The notes beneath the pieces were generated by a model, which saw only the letters and a program-made list of their open reading frames with translations, did not search any database and was not told the origin of the DNA. From contig NZ_JAEMTA010000003.1 of NCBI RefSeq assembly GCF_016462545.1, positions 131,553-195,552 on the forward strand: a stretch of DNA of 64,000 bases, read 5' to 3'. The position numbers and the translations under genes were made by a program. This document shows positions 8,128-15,512 of the stretch, one piece after another (the first letter of the stretch is position 1; each line of letters opens with the position of its first letter). The DNA is from Mycolicibacterium sp. (lineage in GTDB: Bacteria > Actinomycetota > Actinomycetes > Mycobacteriales > Mycobacteriaceae).

Positions 8128-10977
8128 ATGAAGAGGACGATTGATCTTTCCCCGTACAAAGAAACCCTCCCCTATTCCAGCGAGGTATTCGGCGTGTATC
8201 AACCCATGCTGGGGTGGCGGGCCACACGCATGAAACGCCGCTGGGAACGCGGTTTCTCCGTAGACCGGTCCCGCGCCTTCGAGTCGCTGTACAAGAAATT
8301 CACCAGCCAGTTCGAATTCACGGTCGGCGAAAGCCAATCCCTGGCCGGCATCGCCAATCTCGAACCTGCGGCCTTGACCGCGTCGGAGACTCGATTCGGC
8401 GGCAGCTTCGTCATGGAGAGCATCGCGGCGCTACTGCCACCCCTCGACCAATACGATCCGTCCATCTGGGAGAAGGCCATTCAGGCGCCGCGAATTCAGG
8501 AGACCCTTCAGAAGGTCGTCATACCCGAGACTCTGAAGTGGCACCAGGCCGCCCTGACGCGCGGCACCGAGGCGCGTCCAACCGATCGCAGGCCGGCCGC
8601 CATCAACGACATGGTCGCCAATCAGCTTAACCGCGAATCGGCCGTCGCAGGGTTCGTGATGCACCTCAAGTCGAATCAGCAATTCGACGAACTCAAGAAG
8701 ATCTTCTACCAGCCGGACAAGAGCCTCGCCCCACTGCTGAAGCTGCTGAAATTCCACGATCCGCTCGAATACATGGACCCATTCCACGATCTCGATCGGG
8801 TGAGCCTCTCACCACTGGGCATCGTCCACCTCTTCCGTCAGTACTTCTTCGAGTTCGACACGTTTCTCGGGCCGCCAGTCGGCCATGTCTGGATGAGCCC
8901 CGGCGCAACAGTCGAACTGGTCGAGGTCAGCACGCGCAAGACCCTCGTCGAGCGCATGACCGAGAGCGCGATCGAGACCGTCGTCAAGTCCGAGAAATCG
9001 ACCACCGAACAGGACGAGCTGTCCGATGCGGTGAAGGAGGACAACAAGTCCGATACCAAGTTCGGTGTCAACACCACCGCCAACCAGAGCTGGATCGGCG
9101 GCAGCGCCAGCGCGTCGGCCAACATCGACATCGGCAAGACCCAGGCCAAGGCCCGGGAAGTGACGCACAAGCGCATGCGGGAGCAGACCGAGAAACTGTC
9201 CACCGAGATCAGGAAGAACTACAAGACCACCTTCCGCACCGTCACCGAGACGACCGATACCTCAAGCAGGCGTTACGTTCTCAGCAACACCACCCAGGAA
9301 CTCATCAACTACGAGCTGCGCCGCAAGATGCGTCAAGTCGGCGTCCAGGTCCAGGACATCGGCACGTACCTGTGCTGGCAGACCTATGTCGATGATCCCG
9401 GGCGCCAACTCGGCATCGCCAAACTGGTGCACCTGGCCAAGGGCCCCGAGGTCGGCAGCATCCCCCCGCCGGAGGCCATCCCGATGCCGACGCCGATCGT
9501 GACCGAGTTCCCGATCGACATCCCGTTCGTGCCGAAGACGGAGGACACCATCCCCGAGGACGACATGGACGAGGCCTACAGGGACGGCAAGGAGGTCAAC
9601 CTCGACGACAACGAAGGCACGCCCGAGAAGATTCAGGCCAGCTTCGGCGGCTACATCGCGACGTGTGACCAACCGGGTTTCGAGTTCGGTCCGGATGGCG
9701 ACGTCGAGAACGGCATCATCGAATTCGACTACGGCGGAAACGACATCGACATCTCGGTCCGCGACGTCGCCGAATCCAGCCCCGGCAAGATCTCGTTCGG
9801 AATCCACCTCGAGCACGTCAACTTCCGCAACCTGTCACCGTTGCGAGTGATCGCGAAGATCACGTGGCAGCCGACGAAGGCCGCCCGCGACGACGTCACA
9901 GACAAGAACACCGCCGCCACCGACAAGTTCACCGAGCAGACCCGTCACGAGTACGAGAAGGCGTTCGTCGAGGCGGCCCGCGACCGGATCAACAAGGCCA
10001 GCAACATCGAACCACGCCCGTTCGAGGACCTTCGCGAGGAGGAGCGGATCGTGGTCTACCGCAACCTGATCCAGGAGATGCTGACCAAGGACCTGCCGAT
10101 GCCCGACGACCGTACCCGCCACGTCGTGGCCGAGTTGCTCAACACGATCTTCGACGTGGACAAGATGCTGTACTTCGTGGCCCCGGAATGGTGGCGCCCC
10201 CGCCTGCACCACAGTCACCAATCACTGGGCGGGATGCGCAAGCCGTCCGACGTCGCCGTATCACCCGGCCCGAGCGGAAAGGCGTTCGGTGGCAGCGTCT
10301 TCGGCGAGATCAAGTCGGAGGCACTGAAGAACGTCGTCACCAGCGTCACCGCGGCGAACCAGGCCACCAAGGTCGCAGGGATGGACACCGTGACCTGGGG
10401 CGGTGCCGACAACCGGGTCGACGACTACTACATCACCGAGGAGTCGCGGCCCGCCAAGCTGGGTTCGTCACTGGGCTGGCTACTTCAACTCGACGGCGAC
10501 AACCTTCGCAATGCCTTCCTCAACGCCCCGTGGGTCAAGGCGGTGATTCCCATCCGACCCGGCAAGGAGCGCGCGGCGATGAACTGGCTGCAGCGGCTGC
10601 ACGTCGAGGGCACCGAGGGGCTGGACGACCAATACGTGGCACCGGCAGACGAATTGGCGCAAATCCCGCACACCGGGCCGTCGGTCACGGTGCGTGACGC
10701 CATCGACCACCTGTGCGACGTCGTGGCCAAGAAGCACGCCGACGCGGCGAAGGTGGGCCGCTACCCGTCAGATGAGATCAACGACGACAACCGCGTCTCG
10801 GCCACGCCGGTCGACAAGGTCTACGAGCATGGGTTCTACCCACTTCAGGGCGGGTTCCGGGCGACCCCGGGGACCGATGAGTTCGAGGTGTTCGACCAGT
10901 GGGTCGAAATACTTCCCACCGACCAGGTCGTCCCGGTGGAGGTGGCCTACGACCCCAAGACGGGACGGCAGTTGTGA
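8128..10977 (+). CDS. Large protein of unknown function (949 aa), coupled to a PLD-like enzyme
   Basis: I do not recognise a named domain. No signal peptide or membrane segment is visible. Residues 1-250 look mainly helical. Residues 260-400 are highly charged and probably coiled-coil, interrupted by a Gly/Ser/Ala-rich patch at 319-334 that could be a hairpin inserted in a bundle. A conserved-looking core follows (YVLSNTTQELINYELRRKM, then GVQVQDIGTYLCWQTYVDDPG). Residues 440-500 are Pro/acidic linker, 500-585 look beta-rich with many Asp, 600-690 are helical with EWWRPRLHHSHQS, and the C-terminus contains SSLGWLLQLDGDN. The downstream PLD gene starts inside its stop codon (GTGA), so the two are translationally coupled and probably act together. 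The ribosome-binding site is weak (GAGG about 12 nt upstream). Confidence 0.85.
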   Translation: MKRTIDLSPYKETLPYSSEVFGVYQPMLGWRATRMKRRWERGFSVDRSRAFESLYKKFTSQFEFTVGESQSLAGIANLEPAALTASETRFGGSFVMESIAALLPPLDQYDPSIWEKAIQAPRIQETLQKVVIPETLKWHQAALTRGTEARPTDRRPAAINDMVANQLNRESAVAGFVMHLKSNQQFDELKKIFYQPDKSLAPLLKLLKFHDPLEYMDPFHDLDRVSLSPLGIVHLFRQYFFEFDTFLGPPVGHVWMSPGATVELVEVSTRKTLVERMTESAIETVVKSEKSTTEQDELSDAVKEDNKSDTKFGVNTTANQSWIGGSASASANIDIGKTQAKAREVTHKRMREQTEKLSTEIRKNYKTTFRTVTETTDTSSRRYVLSNTTQELINYELRRKMRQVGVQVQDIGTYLCWQTYVDDPGRQLGIAKLVHLAKGPEVGSIPPPEAIPMPTPIVTEFPIDIPFVPKTEDTIPEDDMDEAYRDGKEVNLDDNEGTPEKIQASFGGYIATCDQPGFEFGPDGDVENGIIEFDYGGNDIDISVRDVAESSPGKISFGIHLEHVNFRNLSPLRVIAKITWQPTKAARDDVTDKNTAATDKFTEQTRHEYEKAFVEAARDRINKASNIEPRPFEDLREEERIVVYRNLIQEMLTKDLPMPDDRTRHVVAELLNTIFDVDKMLYFVAPEWWRPRLHHSHQSLGGMRKPSDVAVSPGPSGKAFGGSVFGEIKSEALKNVVTSVTAANQATKVAGMDTVTWGGADNRVDDYYITEESRPAKLGSSLGWLLQLDGDNLRNAFLNAPWVKAVIPIRPGKERAAMNWLQRLHVEGTEGLDDQYVAPADELAQIPHTGPSVTVRDAIDHLCDVVAKKHADAAKVGRYPSDEINDDNRVSATPVDKVYEHGFYPLQGGFRATPGTDEFEVFDQWVEILPTDQVVPVEVAYDPKTGRQL

Positions 10978-12371
10978 CCGAGTGGTTCCTGACACCCGGA
11001 GGCCCCGGCTCGTCCGACGAGTGGTGCTTGCAGACCGTCCCGACCGCGGAGATCCGCGTGCACGCCTCGCGCGACGCCTACTACGACCGGCTCGGTGCGG
11101 TGATGTCTCAGGCCAAGGACGGCGATGAGATCATCCTCGTCGGTTGGTCCTTTGCGTTGCACCTGGTTCTCACGGAGAAGTTCGCAGGCTTACCGCAGCT
11201 TTCGACCTTTCTCGAGGCGGCGCGCGCGCGTAAGGCACGCGTACGACTGCTCGCCACTCCCCAGAACGATGGCGCCGGGCAGGTCGCGCGGGCGATCGAG
11301 AAGGGTGTCGATGCCAGGGTCGACGACCAACTCCGCGCTGGCTGCTCGCATCACCAGAAGGCGGTGTTCGTCAAGCTCCAGTCGGGCTCGCATCTGTTCA
11401 TCGGGGGGATCGACGTCACCCTGGGCAGGAAGGGATGGTTCGACGTCCAGGCCGAGATCATCGGTCCGGGAGCGGATCTCGGGCGCAAGACCCTCGAGGA
11501 ACGCTGGGAATCGGTCAACCCGCCGCTGGGCGGCATCAGTGCCACGAAACAGATCCTGCCGACCGCCTCTGGCGACGCCCATCAGGTGCAGTTCGTGCGC
11601 ACGTATCCCCCGTGGCCCGACGACACCACCACCTGGAAGCGCACCTACGCCCCACATGGCGACCACACCTACTATTCGCTGCTGTCGCGGGCGATCGCCA
11701 GCGCCGAGAAGACGATCTACCTCGAAGAGCAGTTCTTCCAGACCATGGGGCCTGCGCCGACGAGGACCAATCCGACGGGTGGATCCTCGCCGCGGCAACG
11801 CTCCGACCTGCCCGACCTTCCGGATACGATCGAACGCCTGCTCAAGGACGCCATCGGCAGAGGGGTGAAGCTCGTCGTCGTCGCCGCGCAGGACAGCGGC
11901 CCGATGAGACCTCCCGACCCCGCGGCGCGGGCCGCACTGGTGAAATCACTGGACAGCGCGACGAATCCGCCGGTACTGCTGCAGACCGTGACGCGGCCGA
12001 ATGAACTCTTCGAGCGCGGCACTCTGGTGGCCACCTACTACGACGGCTTCGTCCATACGAAGACGTGGATCTTCGACGACGAGTTCGTTCTCATCGGATC
12101 GGGCAACCTCTGGCCGCAATCCCTCGTCAGCGTGAAGACGCCCTCGGAGTCCGAGTTCGGCGTCGCGTTCACCAGCAAGGTCGACGGGACATCGCTTGGC
12201 TTTCCCAAGGCGACCTTCGCGCGGGCTCTGCGGATCACCATGTGGGAGCGGCTGAAGCGGGACCTGGACCCGAACTACGTCTTTCCCCGCAACGTGGCGA
12301 CGTCCTTCGCCGACGAGGTCAAGGAACTGCAGAAGCCGCTCGGCGTCATCCCGCCCTTCTTGATGATGTGA
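10974..12371 (+). CDS. Phospholipase D-like (PLD superfamily) protein
   Basis: The 465-residue protein has two HKD-type motifs. The first is SHHQKAVFVK with FIGGIDVTLGR downstream (His127, Lys129); the usual Asp position is Lys134, so this half is atypical. The second, VHTKTWIFDD...GSGNLW (His361, Lys363, Asp368), is canonical. The HHQK plus GGID...GR pattern resembles the eukaryotic/Streptomyces PLD subgroup more than nucleases or cardiolipin synthases. PLD enzymes act through a phosphohistidine on phosphodiester bonds, so phospholipid hydrolysis or transphosphatidylation is likely. No secretion signal is visible. The GTG start overlaps the stop of the 949-residue gene by 4 bp, tying its expression to that protein. 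The substrate is unproven. Confidence 0.82.
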   Translation: MTEWFLTPGGPGSSDEWCLQTVPTAEIRVHASRDAYYDRLGAVMSQAKDGDEIILVGWSFALHLVLTEKFAGLPQLSTFLEAARARKARVRLLATPQNDGAGQVARAIEKGVDARVDDQLRAGCSHHQKAVFVKLQSGSHLFIGGIDVTLGRKGWFDVQAEIIGPGADLGRKTLEERWESVNPPLGGISATKQILPTASGDAHQVQFVRTYPPWPDDTTTWKRTYAPHGDHTYYSLLSRAIASAEKTIYLEEQFFQTMGPAPTRTNPTGGSSPRQRSDLPDLPDTIERLLKDAIGRGVKLVVVAAQDSGPMRPPDPAARAALVKSLDSATNPPVLLQTVTRPNELFERGTLVATYYDGFVHTKTWIFDDEFVLIGSGNLWPQSLVSVKTPSESEFGVAFTSKVDGTSLGFPKATFARALRITMWERLKRDLDPNYVFPRNVATSFADEVKELQKPLGVIPPFLMM

Positions 12372-12372
12372 G

Positions 12373-13374
12373 TCACCGATCACCGACGACGTCGCGGTAG
12401 ACCTCCACGTACTTCTCGACCATCGCGGTGACGGTAAACCGTTCCGCGGCGCGCGCGGCGATGCCGACCCTGTCCAGCTCGTCGACGGCAGCGACTGCCG
12501 CCACCGCGGAGTCGGCGTCGGTGACCAGGTATCCGGTGACGCCGTGGGTGATCAGCTCGCCCATCGAACCGCGCGCGTTGGCGATGACCGGCGTGCCGCA
12601 GGCCATCGCCTCGACGACGCTGTAACCGAACGGTTCATCGAAGTCGATCAGGTGCAGCAGGGCGTGCGCACCCCCCAAGACCTCGGAACGTTCCGAGGCG
12701 TCGACGGCGCCTAGGTAACGGACGTGTTCGTCGTCGAGGTGCGGTGCGACCTCGTCGCGAAAGTACCTGTCATCCTGGATGATTCCGGCGATGTCGAGCC
12801 TTCGTCCGCAGCGGCGGGCGACCTCGATGGCGTGGGCGGTGCCCTTGTCGGGGTGGATCCGTCCGAAGAACAGCAGATGCTCGCCGGGACTCGGGTGGAC
12901 CGCGAACCGACCGACGTCGATGCCGTGGTGGATCGTCGCGGCGTAGTGCAGCCTCGGATGACGGTCGGCGTCGCTGATCGACACGTACGTCGACGTGGCG
13001 TCGTAGCGCTCGTAGACGGGCACGATCCGCTCGGAGGAGAACCCGTGAATGGTGGTCACCACCGGGGTGGACACCAGGTCGCCGTACGTCAAGGGCAGGA
13101 AGTCGAACCCGTTGTGGATGACGTCGAACTCGTCGGCACGCTCGAACACCGACGCGATGTGCAGGCACTCGGCGACCTTGGCGTCGACCGCCACGTCCTC
13201 CGACCATCCACGAGGCGAGGTCGACCGTAGCCTCGCGGTGGTGATCGAGTCCCCCGTCGCGAACAGCGTGACGTCGTGGCCCGCCGCCACCAGTCCTTCG
13301 GTGAGCAGGGACGCGAACTGCTCCCACGGCCCGTAGTGCCGCGGCGGCGTCCGCCATGCGATGGGCGCCAGCAC
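12373..13374 (-). CDS. GT4-family glycosyltransferase
   Basis: The retaining GT-B glycosyltransferase begins its first strand immediately (VLAPIAWRTPPRHYGPWE). The second Rossmann domain opens with HLLFFGRIHPDKGT, and the nucleotide-sugar site is FGYSVVEAMACGTPVIA, with the conserved Glu. Length (333 residues from the GTG at 13374) is close to relatives. Mycobacterial homologues I recall begin Met-Arg-Val-Ala/Leu before this strand. Here the codon at the Met position is ATC (13384-13386), with AGGA close upstream, so the true start may be a rare AUC at 13386 or the GTG at 13374. Acceptor and sugar are unknown. It ends 2 bp from the convergent PLD gene. Confidence 0.85.
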   Translation of the reverse strand: MLAPIAWRTPPRHYGPWEQFASLLTEGLVAAGHDVTLFATGDSITTARLRSTSPRGWSEDVAVDAKVAECLHIASVFERADEFDVIHNGFDFLPLTYGDLVSTPVVTTIHGFSSERIVPVYERYDATSTYVSISDADRHPRLHYAATIHHGIDVGRFAVHPSPGEHLLFFGRIHPDKGTAHAIEVARRCGRRLDIAGIIQDDRYFRDEVAPHLDDEHVRYLGAVDASERSEVLGGAHALLHLIDFDEPFGYSVVEAMACGTPVIANARGSMGELITHGVTGYLVTDADSAVAAVAAVDELDRVGIAARAAERFTVTAMVEKYVEVYRDVVGDR

Positions 13375-13438
13375 CGCTACTCGGATGGGGTCCTGCTCGG
13401 CGACGGCGATGAGCTCACCCTAGTGCGACACTTCGTAC

Positions 13439-14698
13439 GTGACGGGCCCACTCGACGATGCCAGCGCGGCCACCGAGGATTCACCCTTCGACGTCGCCGC
13501 CCTCCGCGCGTGCTTTCCCGCACTCGCCGGCGGCACCGCCTTCTTCGACGGACCCGGCGGCTCGCAGACTCCGACCGCCGTCGCGGACGCCATCCGCGAT
13601 GCGCTGCTGCGGCCACTGGCCAATCGCGGCACGCTCACGGGCGCGGCCCGCAACGCCGAGGAGATCGTGGGGCAGTGCCGACGCGCGCTGGCCGATCTGA
13701 CCAACGCCGAACCGGACGAGGTGATCTTCGGGCGCAGCATGACGGCGCTGACCTTCGACCTCTCGCGGACGCTCGCGGCGCAGTGGCGTCCCGGTGACGA
13801 GGTGGTGGTCACGCGACTCGACCATGATGCCAACGTCCGGCCATGGGTGATTGCGGCCGCCGCCGCGGGCGCGACCGTGCGGTGGGTGGACTTCGAGCCC
13901 GAGACCTCCGAGCTGACGGTCGAGAACGTCGAGGCACAGCTGAGTGACCGCACGCGCGTCGTCGCGCTGACCGCCGCGTCGAACCTGATCGGCACGATGC
14001 CCGACGTGCGAACCATCGCGGCCCGTGCGCACGCCGCCGGGGCGCTCGTCTACGTCGACGGTGTGCACTACACGGCGCACGGCGTCGTCGACGTCCGCGA
14101 GCTCGGCGTCGACTTCTTCGCCTGTTCGCCCTACAAGTTCCTGGGCCCGCACTGTGGCGTCGTCGTGGGTCGGCGCGACATCCTCGCCGACCTGTGGCCT
14201 GCCAAGCTGTTGCCCTCCACCGACGGGGTTCCCGAGCGCTTCGAACTGGGCACGCTGCCCTACGAGCTGATGGCGGGCACGACGGCGGCCGTCGACTTCC
14301 TGGCGGCCGTGGCGGGTACGGCCGACACCCGTCGGGACGGCGTCGTCGCCGGATTGCGAGCCATCGAGCGGCATGAAGACACCCTTCGCCGGCAGATCGA
14401 GGCCGGTCTGCGACGCCTCCCGCAGGTGCTCGTCCACTCGCGGGCGACGCGGCGCACCCCCACGCTGCTCCTCACGTTCGCCGATCGCACCGCCGCGGAG
14501 GTCAGCGCGGCGCTCGCCGATCAGGACGTCAACGCACCGGCTGGTTCCTTCTACGCATACGAAGCCTCCAAACGGCTCGGACTCGGCGAGGCGGGCGGCC
14601 TGCGGGTCGGGCTGGCGCCGTACAACGACGCCGCCGACGTCGACCGCCTCCTACAGGCGCTGGCGGCCGCACTGTCGACGCGCGTGACCGATACATAG
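13439..14698 (+). CDS. Cysteine desulfurase-like protein (class V aminotransferase fold)
   Basis: The 419-residue PLP enzyme has its Schiff-base lysine, Lys233, in FFACSPYKFLGPHCG, with Asp207 and His210 (YVDGVHYT) lining the cofactor. The N-terminal FFDGPGGSQTP and substrate-side HDANVRPW elements match the SufS/CsdA-like subfamily that lacks a clear Fe-S assembly context. Relatives may be cysteine desulfurases, selenocysteine lyases or isopenicillin epimerase-like proteins. There is no obvious catalytic cysteine loop near the C-terminus (residues 330-380), so sulfur transfer should not be assumed. It is transcribed divergently from the GT4 gene, with the starts about 60 bp apart. Confidence 0.82.
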   Translation: MTGPLDDASAATEDSPFDVAALRACFPALAGGTAFFDGPGGSQTPTAVADAIRDALLRPLANRGTLTGAARNAEEIVGQCRRALADLTNAEPDEVIFGRSMTALTFDLSRTLAAQWRPGDEVVVTRLDHDANVRPWVIAAAAAGATVRWVDFEPETSELTVENVEAQLSDRTRVVALTAASNLIGTMPDVRTIAARAHAAGALVYVDGVHYTAHGVVDVRELGVDFFACSPYKFLGPHCGVVVGRRDILADLWPAKLLPSTDGVPERFELGTLPYELMAGTTAAVDFLAAVAGTADTRRDGVVAGLRAIERHEDTLRRQIEAGLRRLPQVLVHSRATRRTPTLLLTFADRTAAEVSAALADQDVNAPAGSFYAYEASKRLGLGEAGGLRVGLAPYNDAADVDRLLQALAAALSTRVTDT

Positions 14699-15071
14699 CG
14701 GCACCTATACATCTCGTTGGCCAAGTCGGCTCCGGCGGACCGCCTGCCGCCCATCGACGCCTCCAGGGCGGAACCGGGACGATTGGAAGAGCTGTAGGAC
14801 AACGGCTCTCGACTCATCTTTGAGTGTGTGTCAGTGAGGAGCCGCGCTCCTTCCGCGATCCTCCTAGGTCGGCACCGCCGTCCCCACCACCCCGACACAA
14901 GCTGCCCACCGCGTCAATTGTTCCCGGCACACCCGCTGTTTCCTGCCAATTAGCTGTGAAGAACGTCCTACCCGGCTCCGGGTCGCTGACTACATAGCCT
15001 GCGTGATATATGTACCGAGTGGGAGAAATGCCGCCTCGGCAACCTCAGAGTCATCATCGGAAGGTGTTCGA
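14699..15071 (+). other. Intergenic region upstream of mmpS (373 bp)
   Basis: I see no convincing gene here. The sequence is moderately less GC-rich than its surroundings near the mmpS end. It holds one recognisable element, an inverted repeat at 14991-15014 listed separately, and otherwise no terminator hairpin or RNA motif that I can identify. Confidence 0.5.
14991..15014. promoter_or_regulatory. Inverted repeat upstream of mmpS-mmpL, candidate operator
   Basis: TACATA and TATGTA arms are separated by 12 nt and lie 58 bp before the mmpS start. TATATG within it could serve as a -10 box, with GCTGAC 16 nt upstream. MmpS/MmpL pairs are commonly controlled by TetR or MarR repressors; no such gene is adjacent here. 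Confidence 0.35.
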
Positions 15072-15512
15072 GTGAAGGCCATTCCGATAGGACGCGGGCT
15101 CAAGAAGATCTGGATCCCACTGGTCCTCATCGTCGTCCTGGCGATCTCCGGCCTGGTGGTGTCGCGGCTACACCGGCAGTTCGCCTCCCAAGACCTCAAC
15201 GCCAACGCAGGCGCGGGGATCGAGATCGTCCAGTTCAACCCGAAGGTCATGGTCTACGACGTGTACGGCTCACCGGGCTCCACCGCCCAGATCAGCTACT
15301 TCGACCCGGATGCGAACGTGCACACGATCACCGCACCGCTGCCCTGGTCGGTCACCCTGTCGACGACCTTGCCGACGGTCAGCGCCAACCTCATGGCGCG
15401 CACCGACGGTGATCAGATTGGATGCCGCGTCACCGTGAATGGAGCCGTCCGTGAAGAGAAGACCGCCGACGGGATCGACGCTCAGACCTACTGCCTGGTG
15501 AAGTCCGCATGA
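15072..15512 (+). CDS. MmpS-family membrane protein
   Basis: The 146-residue protein is of standard MmpS length. It has one N-terminal transmembrane helix (KKIWIPLVLIVVLAISGLVV), then a periplasmic beta-rich domain with the family features VYDVYGSPGSTAQISYFD and WSVTLSTTLP, and two cysteines near the C-terminus (GCRVTVNG, TYCLVK). The start is the GTG at 15072 because GGAAGG lies 7 nt upstream; the reading frame is open further 5' but that extension is not needed. MmpS proteins are accessory partners of MmpL RND transporters, for example in siderophore export or glycolipid transport. The stop overlaps the mmpL start (ATGA), so the two are co-translated. Confidence 0.9.
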   Translation: MKAIPIGRGLKKIWIPLVLIVVLAISGLVVSRLHRQFASQDLNANAGAGIEIVQFNPKVMVYDVYGSPGSTAQISYFDPDANVHTITAPLPWSVTLSTTLPTVSANLMARTDGDQIGCRVTVNGAVREEKTADGIDAQTYCLVKSA

